Assembly: GCA_002427975.1 (NCBI GenBank)
Contig: DIZT01000009.1
Location: 16,268 to 47,092 of the forward strand
DNA from: Micrococcaceae bacterium UBA6021
GTDB lineage: Bacteria; Actinomycetota; Actinomycetes; Actinomycetales; Micrococcaceae
Direction: 5' to 3'
DNA: 30,825 nt
The position numbers and the translations under genes were made by a program. Below are positions 1 through 7,282 of this stretch, piece after piece. The notes under the pieces are model-generated. The model did no database searches. It had not been told where the DNA came from and worked only from the letters and a program-made list of their open reading frames with translations. The first letter of the stretch is position 1; every line of letters starts with the position of its first letter.

Positions 1-574
1 CGATCATCACGCGCTGGCGCATTCCGCCGGAGAACTCGTGCGGGAAGGCCCTGAGCCTGTTCCTGGGGCTGGGAATGCCCACCATCGCTAGGAGTTCGAC
101 GGCGCGGGCGTCCTTTGCTGCTTTGCTCATGCCGGGGTTGTGGATGGTGAGGGCCTCGGTGATCTGCGCGCCCACCGTGTACACCGGGGTGAGGGAGGAC
201 AGCGGGTCCTGGAACACCATGGCGATGTCGTTGCCGCGATAGGCGCACATGGCTTTGTCGCTGAGGCCCAGCAGTTCCTTGCCATTGAGCCTGACAGAGC
301 CGGAGATCTCGGCAGTGGCGGGGAGCAGGCCCATGATGGCCAGCGATGTTACCGACTTGCCGGACCCGGACTCCCCCACGATTCCCAGGGTTTTGCCGGG
401 CATCAGGTCGAAGTCGACGCCGCGGACAGCATGCACGGCTCCGTTTTCGGAGTTGAAGCTGACGAGCAGGTCCCGAACTGACAGGACAGCGTCCGACGGC
501 GAGTGGAGACCTGCGATGTGGAGCCGCTCGGCCGCTGCGGGGGCCGGGTCAGCCGGCTCGAGGAAGGTGCTCAT
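1..574 (-). CDS. Dipeptide/oligopeptide ABC transporter ATP-binding protein (partial, C-terminus off window)
   Basis: This is the cytoplasmic ATPase that powers uptake by the two permeases encoded just upstream. About 191 N-terminal residues are visible. A linker of about 30 residues precedes the nucleotide-binding domain. Walker A is GESGSGKS (about residues 67-74), the Q-loop glutamine is in VFQDPLSSL (about 120-128), and the ABC signature FSGGMRQR is at about 181-188, where the window ends. Walker B, the H-loop and the C-terminal oligopeptide-transporter extension lie outside. The ATG overlaps the permease stop codon as ATGA, which fixes the start and implies translational coupling. The DppD/OppD-type family is clear. 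Substrate (dipeptide, oligopeptide, nickel or sugar) cannot be decided from the sequence. Confidence 0.93.
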   Translation of the reverse strand, partial: MSTFLEPADPAPAAAERLHIAGLHSPSDAVLSVRDLLVSFNSENGAVHAVRGVDFDLMPGKTLGIVGESGSGKSVTSLAIMGLLPATAEISGSVRLNGKELLGLSDKAMCAYRGNDIAMVFQDPLSSLTPVYTVGAQITEALTIHNPGMSKAAKDARAVELLAMVGIPSPRNRLRAFPHEFSGGMRQRVMI

Positions 575-1545
575 ATGCTCTTCTTCTCTGCGGTGTTCTT
601 TCTTGCTCGGCCAACCGAGCTGGAGCTCGGGTCAAAGGCATCCCGCAGGCCATCGTTCATCATTGCCAAGGACCCCGTGAGCAGGAACATCACGGTGAGC
701 GGGACCCAGAACATCCACGGGAAGGTCTGGACCTGGGACGTGGCGCCGCCAATCAGGACGCCCAGGCTCACATCCGGGACCTTGATGCCGATGCCGATGA
801 AGGAAAAGGCCACCTCCGCCAGGATCGCCCCGGTGACGCCGCGGGTGATGTCCAGGACCAGCAGCGACCCGATGTTGGGCACCAGGTGCCGCCAGACGAT
901 CCTGCGCGGCGGGACGCCCATGTACTGGGCCGCCTTGACGAAGTCCCGCTGCATCAGCGACATGGACAGGGAGCGGATCAGCCTGGCCGTGCCCATCCAG
1001 CTGAAAACCAGGAGCACGATGATAAGGAGGAGCCAGCTGGGGAGATTCTTCTTCAGGCCCTCCCCTCCGCCGCTCGTGGCCACAGCCACCACCAGCAGGG
1101 CAGGCATCATGATGAGCGCCTCCAGGACGAAGAGCATCACCTTGTCCACTCTTCCGCCGAAGTAGGCCATGGTGCAGCCGTAGACCGCGGCAACGAGGAC
1201 TGATACCAGGCCCACGATCAGGCCGATCAGGATGGAGATCCTGGTGCCTTCGACGGTCATGGCGTAGAGATCGATGCCGGCCTGGGAGGTGCCCAGGAAG
1301 TGCTCACCGGAAGGCGGCATGCCGATGTTGAAGGGGTCGATGGTTTCCTTGTCCCAAGGTGTGAAAAACCCGCCGACGAAGGAGAAAACCGTCAGGGCCA
1401 GGAAGATCGCCAGCCCTGCGACGGCAGTTTTATTCCGCATGAAGCGGCGGAAGATGATGGTGGACTTGGCGATCACCACATCAGCGCTTTCGAGGTGCGC
1501 TTCCTGCGCCACTACTGCCGGATCAACGGCGTTGAGGTTGGTCAT
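571..1545 (-). CDS. Dipeptide/oligopeptide ABC transporter permease (DppC/OppC type)
   Basis: An inner-membrane permease of 324 residues, normal for DppC. It has a hydrophilic N-terminus of about 35 residues, a first membrane segment (AVAGLAIFLALTVFSFVGG), a periplasmic loop and a C-terminal BPD_transp_1 domain with about five more helices. The EAA-like loop that contacts the ATPase is visible around YMGVPPRRIVWRHLVPN, followed by LAEVAFSFIGIGI, typical of the OppBC family. The ATG lies 2 nt after the preceding permease stop, and the stop overlaps the ATPase start. The three genes therefore read as one operon. The solute-binding protein is not in the visible part of the locus. Confidence 0.94.
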   Translation of the reverse strand: MTNLNAVDPAVVAQEAHLESADVVIAKSTIIFRRFMRNKTAVAGLAIFLALTVFSFVGGFFTPWDKETIDPFNIGMPPSGEHFLGTSQAGIDLYAMTVEGTRISILIGLIVGLVSVLVAAVYGCTMAYFGGRVDKVMLFVLEALIMMPALLVVAVATSGGGEGLKKNLPSWLLLIIVLLVFSWMGTARLIRSLSMSLMQRDFVKAAQYMGVPPRRIVWRHLVPNIGSLLVLDITRGVTGAILAEVAFSFIGIGIKVPDVSLGVLIGGATSQVQTFPWMFWVPLTVMFLLTGSLAMMNDGLRDAFDPSSSSVGRARKNTAEKKSI

Positions 1546-1547
1546 GG

Positions 1548-2531
1548 CTATTGCACCCTCACTCTCGGGTCGACAAGCGTGGTGGCGAAGTCGGCGAGGA
1601 TGGCGCCCAGGGCGAAGATGACGGAACCGTATGCCAAGGTAGCCGTGGCGGCATTGACGTCCTGCAGCGAGATGGCGTCAATGCTCCAGGAGCCCACCCC
1701 GGGCCAGGCGAAAATCTTCTCGGCGAAGAAGCCGCCGGCGAAGATGGCAGGGATGGTGAACGCGATGCTTTGGGCCACCGGAATGAACGACACCCGGAGG
1801 GCGTGCCGGGAGATGGCCTGGTTGCGGGTCAGTCCCTTGGCGCGGGCCGTGCGGACAAAGTCCGCGTTGACGTTGTCCAGCAGGTACTGGCGCTGCGCGA
1901 TCTGGTACGAGCCCCAGCCGACGAGGGTGATGGCGATGGTGGGGACCGCATAGTGGGCCACCATGTCCACAAACTGCGCCCACCCCGGTTGCATGCCGGG
2001 CGTGGAGACGCCGGTGACGAAGAAGATGCGCTCACCGACGGTCTCGTTGATGTTGATGGCACCGAGCTGCACGAGGAAGTAGGCAATGGGGGCGGGCACA
2101 ATGTACGCGAGGTAGCTGTAGGAGGTGATCACCCGGTCCTGGAACCTGTACTGCCGGGCCGCCGAGTACACCCCGAGTGCGACGCCGATCACCAGGGTCA
2201 GGATGATGGCTGCGAGGAAGAGCCGGGTGGAGATCCAGACGCGGTCGCCGAATTCAGCGTTGACGTAGGCGCCGTTGGGGCTGCGTCCCCAGTCCCAGCG
2301 GGTCACGATCCCGGTCAGCCACCCAACGTACCGCTCCCACGGGCTGAGGTCCGGATCCAGACCTTTCAGGCGCATGGAGTTGGCCACCTGTTCAGGGGTG
2401 GGACGGGGAATCCGCTCCTGTTCCAGGAGCGCAGGTTTGAGGGAACTCACCGCCAGGAAGTAGCCGGCAGACGTGGTCAGGAAAATCATGAAAACGTAAG
2501 TGATGCCGCGCTTGGCGAGGTACCTGATCAT
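1548..2531 (-). CDS. Dipeptide/oligopeptide ABC transporter permease (DppB/OppB type)
   Basis: The first permease of the importer, 327 residues. It starts with the usual MIRYLAKRGITYVFMIFLTT membrane helix. The periplasmic region is shorter than in classical DppB and carries GLDPDLSPWERYVGWLTG, which DppB/OppB proteins share. A BPD_transp_1 domain with about five helices follows. The EAA-like cytoplasmic loop is DFVRTARAKGLTRNQAISRHALR, split here as residues around DFVRTARAKGL and AISRHALR, and then FAGGFFAEKIFAWPGVG, a family hallmark. It is the first gene of the visible operon. No strong Shine-Dalgarno sequence precedes the ATG, so the exact start is slightly uncertain. A 359-bp leader separates it from the TetR gene upstream. 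Confidence 0.93.
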   Translation of the reverse strand: MIRYLAKRGITYVFMIFLTTSAGYFLAVSSLKPALLEQERIPRPTPEQVANSMRLKGLDPDLSPWERYVGWLTGIVTRWDWGRSPNGAYVNAEFGDRVWISTRLFLAAIILTLVIGVALGVYSAARQYRFQDRVITSYSYLAYIVPAPIAYFLVQLGAININETVGERIFFVTGVSTPGMQPGWAQFVDMVAHYAVPTIAITLVGWGSYQIAQRQYLLDNVNADFVRTARAKGLTRNQAISRHALRVSFIPVAQSIAFTIPAIFAGGFFAEKIFAWPGVGSWSIDAISLQDVNAATATLAYGSVIFALGAILADFATTLVDPRVRVQ

Positions 2532-2890
2532 GTGGCAGCTACAACAGGTTCGTTGCCGCCGGGGCTATGGACGAACACTCCAAGGGATCACCCTGGGCTG
2601 GCAACGGATTTCCTGCCTTCACTGCATCCACGTTCCAGATCCTTCCGATTTCCCGGCCAGCAACGGGTCTCGCCGCAACCGGGTCTCCACCAGCGTGTAG
2701 CCGGTCTCCGCGACCAGGGCAGGACACGTCCGGGTGGACTATGCTGCGGGTCACATTCCAGAGGAAAGTACCACAGAGTAGCGTCCGAAATGCGGGCACC
2801 TGAGCGGAATCTGCGCGCCCCGTATCAGATCGTTATGAATAATTCAGTGGAATTGATTTGACTGGACGGTTCCGCGGATTTTGGCGTATG
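2532..2890. other. Long intergenic leader between tetR-like gene and dpp operon
   Basis: No convincing gene fills these 359 bases. The only sizeable minus-strand ORF (2539-2799) has no recognisable domain and Arg/Pro/Gly-rich composition, so I do not call it. The segment next to the TetR gene (about 2825-2870) is markedly AT-rich for this genome. It contains a small inverted repeat, AATTC-AGTG-GAATT at 2841-2854. A promoter for the dpp operon probably lies there, giving a 5' leader of about 300 nt. I recognise no riboswitch, although the length would allow one. Three short GGTCTC-type direct repeats occur at about 2660-2710; their meaning is unknown. Confidence 0.45.
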
Positions 2891-3508
2891 CTACCGCCCG
2901 CTGACCACCCGTGTGACCAGTTCCCGCCAGGACTCGGTCAGCCTCTCCGGCGCCACGCCCTGAACGCGGACGGCGTGCAGAAGCCGGTCCGGATCAAGGG
3001 TGGCGCTCAGTGACATGGCCATCAGAAACGGGTCCGCGTCCATCCCTGCCTCCCGCAGCAGGAACTCAATATGGCGTTGCCACAGCAGGGCCGCGGGCAC
3101 CTCATACCGGCCGTGCGCAGTACTCTCCGCGGCACGCACCAGGTCCCCGTGCACCATGACATACGCGATCCGCGCCGCACCAAAGGCGATCAGCCGTTCC
3201 AGGCCCGGAGCCCCCGGACCCAAGGGCGGCGGACCGAACATAAAACGGGCCTGGAACGCGGCCTCCGAATCGCTCAGCAACGTCATCATGAGTCCCGCGC
3301 GGCTGCCGAAGCGGCGGAATGCCGTGCCCTTACCCACGCCTGCGCGCTCGGCCAGCCTGTCCATGGTGAGGGCGTCCGCCCCGCATTCGGCGATCAGTTC
3401 CCGCGCCGCGCCCAGCAACCGCTCACGGTTCCGCGCGGCGTCACTGCGCTCAGCGGGCGGGCCGGAGAGGGATCCAGGCAGCAGTGGGATAAAGCTCACA
3501 GTCCACAT
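2891..3508 (-). CDS. TetR/AcrR family transcriptional regulator
   Basis: A 205-residue DNA-binding repressor. The TetR_N helix-turn-helix spans about residues 27-73, with LTMDRLAERAGVGKGTAFRR as recognition region. A ligand-binding C-terminal helical domain follows. The residues after the HTH (RFGSRAGLMMTLL) match the subgroup often found divergent from NADPH-dependent FMN reductases or quinone reductases. The ATG at 3508 gives a longer N-terminus than most family members (about 25 extra residues), so an internal start cannot be excluded. A clear palindrome lies between this gene and the divergent reductase gene. The simplest reading is that it represses itself and the reductase and is released by an electrophile or quinone-like ligand; the ligand is not known. 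Confidence 0.9.
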   Translation of the reverse strand: MWTVSFIPLLPGSLSGPPAERSDAARNRERLLGAARELIAECGADALTMDRLAERAGVGKGTAFRRFGSRAGLMMTLLSDSEAAFQARFMFGPPPLGPGAPGLERLIAFGAARIAYVMVHGDLVRAAESTAHGRYEVPAALLWQRHIEFLLREAGMDADPFLMAMSLSATLDPDRLLHAVRVQGVAPERLTESWRELVTRVVSGR

Positions 3509-3521
3509 CCTAGTCCCGGGA

Positions 3522-3549
3522 ATATTAATCGGACTGCGGTCCGTTTAGT
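3522..3549. promoter_or_regulatory. Divergent promoter region with TetR-type palindromic operator
   Basis: The palindrome CGGAC-TGCG-GTCCG occupies 3530-3543, between the divergent TetR and FMN reductase genes. On the minus strand a good -10 box, TAATAT (3522-3527), lies next to it, so the palindrome falls in the promoter spacer of the regulator gene. On the plus strand TTTAGT (3544-3549) is a possible -10 box for the reductase. A repressor bound here would block both. That the adjacent TetR protein is the binder is inference from position and symmetry. Confidence 0.7.
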
Positions 3550-3620
3550 CCATGAAGGCAACAAAGCCTCCACCGTACATCGGCTAGCGGCCAGGCCGCA
3601 GCCCGACCCCAGGAGCCATT

Positions 3621-4178
3621 ATGTCCAAGAGCACAGTCCTTACCCTTGTCGGCAGCCTCCGCGCCGAATCCACCAACCAAAAGCTGGCCGAAGCAATCCA
3701 GCTGAACGCCCCCGAGCAGGTTGACGTGGTCATCCACGAGAGCCTGGGCAACATCCCGTTCTACAACGAGGACATTGACATCGAGGGCCAGGTTCCCGCC
3801 GCCGCTGCCGCCCTGCGCGCCGCCGCCAATGAAGCCGACGCCCTTCTCCTGGTGACCCCGGAGCACAACGGGACCGTGCCCGCATCCCTGAAGAACGCCA
3901 TCGACTGGCTGTCCCGCCCCTACGGTGCCGGCGCCCTCACCGGCAAGCCCACCGCCGTCGTCGGCACCGCCTTTGGCCAGTTCGGCGGCGTGTGGGCCCA
4001 GGATGAGGCCCGCAAGGCTGTTGGCATTGCCGGGGCCCGGGTGCTCGAGGACGTCAAGCTGGCCGTGCCCGGTTCCATGGTCCGCTTCGCCGCGCTGCAC
4101 CCGAAGGACGACGCCGAGGTAGTGGAGCAGATCAAGGGCGTCTTCGACGCACTCGCCGCCGCCCGGCTGGCCGCGTAA
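3621..4178 (+). CDS. NAD(P)H-dependent FMN reductase / oxidoreductase
   Basis: A cytoplasmic flavodoxin-like reductase of 185 residues (FMN_red family) that transfers hydride from NAD(P)H to bound FMN and then to quinones, azo dyes or similar acceptors. The phosphate-binding loop GSLRAES is at residues 11-17. The family signature PEHNGTVPASLKNAIDW is at about 80-96, and GTAFGQFGG follows. Length is typical. An AGGAG Shine-Dalgarno sequence (3611-3615) stands 5 nt before the ATG. It is divergent from a TetR regulator with a shared operator, which suggests induction by redox-active or toxic aromatic compounds. A strong terminator follows, so it is probably monocistronic. Confidence 0.92.
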   Translation: MSKSTVLTLVGSLRAESTNQKLAEAIQLNAPEQVDVVIHESLGNIPFYNEDIDIEGQVPAAAAALRAAANEADALLLVTPEHNGTVPASLKNAIDWLSRPYGAGALTGKPTAVVGTAFGQFGGVWAQDEARKAVGIAGARVLEDVKLAVPGSMVRFAALHPKDDAEVVEQIKGVFDALAAARLAA

Positions 4179-4214
4179 GGCCGCCTCAGGCAGCATCGCG
4201 CCAGCGCAACCTGA

Positions 4215-4251
4215 ATGCCCCGGGCACCGAAAGGTGTCCGGGGCATTTGTT
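4215..4251 (+). terminator. Intrinsic terminator after the FMN reductase gene
   Basis: Arms 4215-4228 and 4233-4246 pair over 14 bp with one imperfect pair, around a GAAA tetraloop (4229-4232). TTTGTT follows. It lies 37 bp after the reductase stop codon and is a textbook Rho-independent terminator for a GC-rich genome. Confidence 0.85.
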
Positions 4252-4279
4252 ATCGCACCGTGAGCGGGGCGGCATGCAG

Positions 4280-4329
4280 GCCCGCGCGCGTGACCAAGTC
4301 TTGTTCGAACCGGTACCGCGCGGGCATTT
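4280..4329 (+). other. Second long-loop hairpin upstream of the GerMN lipoprotein gene
   Basis: Perfect 9-bp arms (GCCCGCGCG at 4280-4288 and its complement at 4317-4325) flank a 28-nt spacer and are followed by ATTTT. It could be a back-up terminator or a regulatory structure. The loop is long for a terminator, so this is a weak call. Confidence 0.35.
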
Positions 4330-4394
4330 TCACGGTTGCAGAGCCGCCGTACCGTTAATGCAGGGAAAGCACGTGACGGGAATACGGTGCGAAC

Positions 4395-5243
4395 ATGGCA
4401 GGCAGGCGGAGCGCCGGAAAACTGATGGCGACGGCGGCGGCACTGACGCTTCCGCTGTGGCTGGGATGCTGCACTCCGGGCTCCGATCCGTCCCTCGGCC
4501 GCAGCATCCCGGCCGGCGCAACCACGATTGAACGCGCCGATCCCACCCAGGCGCCCCTGTTTCCGGTTCCCCAGCCGCAAGAACCACCGTCAGCCGCAGC
4601 ACCTGTTGCCTCAAGCCCGTCTACTGCCGCGTTCCCCCGGCCTCCAGGCTCAGCGTCCGGCGCGAATTCCGGAGGCGCGGGAACATCGGGACCCGGCCCG
4701 GGCGCAGCATCGACGTCCGGGGCTGCCGCTGCGCCGGGCAGCGGTGGGGTACCCGGCACGAATCAGGCCGCCGGGACAAGCCCGTCACCCGGCCCTGAGC
4801 CTTCGGCGCCGCCGCCCGAGCCGCCCACCGGCCAGGCCTCCGGAACCCAGACGGTAACGGCCTACTACGTGCTGCTCGACGACGGCGGCGCCGGAGGGGT
4901 GCGCTTTGGCTGCAATGACAGCCTGGCCGGGGTCCGCCGGTCCGCGCCCGGATCCACGGAGCCCCTGGCCGCCGCCATACGCGCACTGCTGGACGGGTCA
5001 GCAACGCCGGCACCCGGGCTGTACAACGCCCTGTCCGGCTCTACCATCACATTCCTGTCCGGCACCTTCGACGGCAACACCGTAACCGTCTACCTGTCCG
5101 GCTCGATCCGCCCCGGCGGTGTGTGCGATATCCCCCGTATCGAGGCCCAGCTTACGCAGACAGCCATTGCCTCTGTTGGCGCCATCCGTGCTGAGGTGTA
5201 CATCAACAGCGTGGGGCTGACCGCGGCCTTGAGCCTCAAGTAA
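4395..5243 (+). CDS. GerMN-domain lipoprotein
   Basis: A 282-residue exported protein of unknown function. A basic N-terminus (MAGRRSAGK) and a hydrophobic stretch end in LWLGCC, a plausible but slightly non-canonical lipobox, so it is probably membrane-anchored outside the cell. Residues of about 50-150 form a low-complexity Pro/Ser/Ala/Gly-rich linker. The C-terminal 130 residues fit the GerMN domain (VTAYYVLLDD, then an RR-P-E-LAAAIRALLDG helix, VTVYLSG and AEVYINSVG). In spore formers GerMN occurs in spore proteins; in non-sporulating actinobacteria it also appears in envelope lipoproteins such as LpqB. No strong Shine-Dalgarno sequence is present. A TACGGT box sits exactly 6 nt before the ATG, consistent with a leaderless transcript. 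Confidence 0.82.
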   Translation: MAGRRSAGKLMATAAALTLPLWLGCCTPGSDPSLGRSIPAGATTIERADPTQAPLFPVPQPQEPPSAAAPVASSPSTAAFPRPPGSASGANSGGAGTSGPGPGAASTSGAAAAPGSGGVPGTNQAAGTSPSPGPEPSAPPPEPPTGQASGTQTVTAYYVLLDDGGAGGVRFGCNDSLAGVRRSAPGSTEPLAAAIRALLDGSATPAPGLYNALSGSTITFLSGTFDGNTVTVYLSGSIRPGGVCDIPRIEAQLTQTAIASVGAIRAEVYINSVGLTAALSLK

Positions 5244-5290
5244 CGCCCCCTGCGGCGCCGCAAGCCGCTTTGCGCGCCGCCGTCGCGTGT

Positions 5291-5335
5291 TTGATCAACA
5301 AATGTTGCCTGATCGGCAACTGTCGGCTGTATCCT
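5291..5335 (+). promoter_or_regulatory. Promoter with two TGATC-centred palindromes before the aminotransferase gene
   Basis: The segment contains TTGATCAA (5291-5298, perfect 8-bp palindrome) and GTTGCC-TGATC-GGCAAC (5304-5320, perfect 6-bp arms). Both are centred on the same TGATC core, about 17 bp apart. A -10 box, TATCCT (5330-5335), follows, then exactly 6 nt before the GTG start. The second palindrome covers the expected -35 position. This looks like a tandem operator for a dimeric regulator acting on a leaderless promoter; the regulator is unknown. Confidence 0.55.
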
Positions 5336-5341
5336 GAGGAT

Positions 5342-6646
5342 GTGACCCACGAAACACTTGCCGCCGGCGCAACGCAACTGCCGGCCGAAGCCATTGATGC
5401 AATCGAACGCGCGGCCACGTCCGCCCACCGCTCCACGCATCCCCACGAGGTGCTGTTTTCGGAGCGCGCAGCGAACATCAAACAGTCGGCGGTCCGGGAC
5501 GTTTTTGACGTTTCGATGCGCCCGGGGCTGGTGTCCCTTGCCGGGGGCAGCCCCTACCTGCAGTCCCTGCCGCTCGACCGGCTGGCCGCCACAGCCGCCG
5601 GCATCATCGCCGACGAGGGGCTCACGGCCCTGCAGTACGGCGGTGGCCAAGGCACGGAGGAACTTCGCACCCAGATCTGCGAGGTCATGGCGGCAGAAGG
5701 AATTCCGGACGCCGACCCAAAGAACGTGGTGATCACCGCCGGCTCACAGTCGGCCCAGGATGTGGCCACCAAGGTCTTCTGCAACCCGGGGGACGTGGTG
5801 CTGGTCGAGAACCCCACCTATGTGGGCGCCCTCAATACGTTTGAGGCCTACCAGGTGGAGGTAGCCACCGTGGAAATGGACGACGACGGCCTGGTGCCTG
5901 AGCTGTTGGAGGCAAGGATCGCTGCACTCCAGACGGCAGGAAAGAACATCAAGTTCCTGTACACGATCCCCAATTTCAACAACCCCTCCGGGATCACCCT
6001 CGCGCAGGAACGGCGCCAGCGCGTGGTGGATATATGCCGGAACGCGAATATTCTGGTGTTGGAAGATAACCCCTATGGTCTCCTGCGGTTCGACGGCGTG
6101 CCGCTGGAACCGCTGCGCGCGGCAAACCCCTCCGATGTCATCTACATGGGGTCCTTCTCCAAGATTTTTGCACCCGGCCTGCGCATCGGCTGGGCACTGG
6201 TCCCCGAGCACCTCCAGCGCCGCTACTACCTGGCGTCCGAATCCGTCACGCTGTGTCCGCCGACCCTGAACCAGATGCTGGTGTCCGCCTACCTCCGGGA
6301 CTATGACTGGAAGGGCCAGATCGAGACCTACCGCGGGCTCTACGCCGAGCGGTGCGCGGCCATGCTCACCGCCCTGGCCGAACACATGCCCGCAGGGACC
6401 AGCTGGACCACCCCGGAGGGCGGCTTCTTCGTCTGGGTCACCTTGCCGGAAGGCGTGGACACCTACCCCCTGCTGCAGAAGGCGATTGACGCCGGCGTCG
6501 TCTTTATCCCGGGGGCTGCCTTCACCCCGTCAGATGCGCCGTCCAACAAGCTGCGGCTGGCCTTCAGCGCGGTGCCGCCCGACGCCATCCAGGAAGGTGT
6601 CCGCCGTTTGGCTCCGGTACTGCGCGAAGCGCTTGCCGCGCTGTAG
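5342..6646 (+). CDS. PLP-dependent aminotransferase, class I/II fold (2-aminoadipate / LysN type)
   Basis: A cytoplasmic pyridoxal-phosphate enzyme of about 434 residues that moves amino groups between amino acids and 2-oxo acids. The GTG at 5342 is preferred over an upstream TTG at 5270, because the upstream codons overlap the promoter elements and encode nothing conserved. From the GTG, the cofactor aspartate is in LEDNPYG (about D242), the Schiff-base lysine is in MGSFSKIFAPGLRIGW (about K274) and the phosphate-binding arginine follows. NFNNPSG and GGFFVWVTLPEG are also typical. The subgroup resembles MocR-like aminotransferase domains without the DNA-binding part, for example LysN and broad-specificity aromatic enzymes. 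The substrate is not decided. Confidence 0.9.
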   Translation: MTHETLAAGATQLPAEAIDAIERAATSAHRSTHPHEVLFSERAANIKQSAVRDVFDVSMRPGLVSLAGGSPYLQSLPLDRLAATAAGIIADEGLTALQYGGGQGTEELRTQICEVMAAEGIPDADPKNVVITAGSQSAQDVATKVFCNPGDVVLVENPTYVGALNTFEAYQVEVATVEMDDDGLVPELLEARIAALQTAGKNIKFLYTIPNFNNPSGITLAQERRQRVVDICRNANILVLEDNPYGLLRFDGVPLEPLRAANPSDVIYMGSFSKIFAPGLRIGWALVPEHLQRRYYLASESVTLCPPTLNQMLVSAYLRDYDWKGQIETYRGLYAERCAAMLTALAEHMPAGTSWTTPEGGFFVWVTLPEGVDTYPLLQKAIDAGVVFIPGAAFTPSDAPSNKLRLAFSAVPPDAIQEGVRRLAPVLREALAAL

Positions 6647-6648
6647 CC

Positions 6649-6671
6649 TTGGCCAGACTGAGTGTGGCCAA
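6649..6671. repeat. Inverted repeat between aminotransferase and universal stress protein genes
   Basis: TTGGCCA (6649-6655) and TGGCCAA (6665-6671) form a perfect 7-bp inverted repeat with a 9-nt spacer, starting 2 nt after the aminotransferase stop. No T-tract follows. It may be a weak terminator or an operator for the stress-protein gene, whose start is 29 nt downstream. Confidence 0.4.
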
Positions 6672-6699
6672 AATACATACTGAACAAGGAGTGCAAAGC

Positions 6700-7128
6700 A
6701 TGAGCGGAATTATTGTTGTGGGGGTTGACGGCAGCGGAACTGCCAAGAAGGCCGCCGAATCGGCCCGGGATCTCGCCGCCGCCGTGGGTGCCTCGCTCCA
6801 CGTCGTCTCAGCCTTCGACAGCGACCGCACCGAGATCTTCGGTTCGGGCAGCGACCAGTGGATCGTTTCCGACGCCGACGGCGCAGAGAATATTGCCAAG
6901 ACCGTTGCCGAGGCCTTGGCCGGTTCCATCAAGGTGACCTACTCGGCCGCCCGCGGCAAGCCGGCCGACGCACTCATCAAGGAAGCCGAGCGCCTTGACG
7001 CCACGATGATCGTGGTGGGCAACCGGCGGATGCGCGGCATTGGCCGGGTGCTGGGCAGCGTAGCCAACAGCGTGGCCCACAACGCCCCCTGCGACGTCTA
7101 CATCGCCAATACGTACGACGCCGACTAA
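6700..7128 (+). CDS. Universal stress protein (UspA family)
   Basis: A small cytoplasmic USP of 142 residues. The ATG at 6700 is chosen because AAGGAG (6686-6691) stands 8 nt upstream and the product begins MSGIIVVGVDGSG, the usual first strand and ATP-binding turn. The C-terminal signature reads VVGNRRMRGIGRVLGSVANS. The classical G-x2-G-x9-GS nucleotide loop is altered: its second glycine is an arginine and the spacing is one residue shorter. The GNRRM form is common in actinobacterial USPs, so nucleotide binding may still occur but cannot be assumed. Likely role: survival under stress or slow growth. It is followed by a strong hairpin, which suggests it ends its transcript. Confidence 0.92.
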   Translation: MSGIIVVGVDGSGTAKKAAESARDLAAAVGASLHVVSAFDSDRTEIFGSGSDQWIVSDADGAENIAKTVAEALAGSIKVTYSAARGKPADALIKEAERLDATMIVVGNRRMRGIGRVLGSVANSVAHNAPCDVYIANTYDAD

Positions 7129-7140
7129 CTGACAACCGGG

Positions 7141-7175
7141 CACCATGCATGCGCCAACCGGCGCCGTGCATGGTG
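7141..7175 (+). terminator. Terminator hairpin after the universal stress protein gene
   Basis: CACCATGCA (7141-7149) pairs with TGCATGGTG (7167-7175), and GCGCC (7151-7155) pairs with GGCGC (7160-7164). There is a small internal bulge and an AACC loop. The stem is long and GC-rich but lacks a U-tract, as is common in actinobacteria. Confidence 0.65.
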
Positions 7176-7282
7176 TCCGTTCTCACCCCTTTACGGCCGG
7201 TTTCAGCACCCGGCAGGCGATAAAATGAAAGTGCCCTCAACGGAGCGGACAACCACTCTCCACTCCAGCCAAAGGGGCTCCC

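Noticed and set aside
2660..2710. Short GGTCTC direct repeats resembling a CRISPR-like array
   Set aside because: Units are only 6-8 nt with uneven spacing; nothing like CRISPR repeats or cas genes is present.
2539..2799. Minus-strand ORF of 86 codons in the dpp leader
   Set aside because: No ribosome site or domain was recognised and its composition is unlike neighbouring proteins. It could only be a leader peptide, which I cannot support.
1551..2861. Plus-strand ORF of 436 codons opposite dppB
   Set aside because: It is Gly/Asp/Arg/Val-rich antisense to a clear ABC permease.
3525..4580. Minus-strand ORF of 351 codons opposite the FMN reductase
   Set aside because: It spans a terminator and two plus-strand genes and has no domain.
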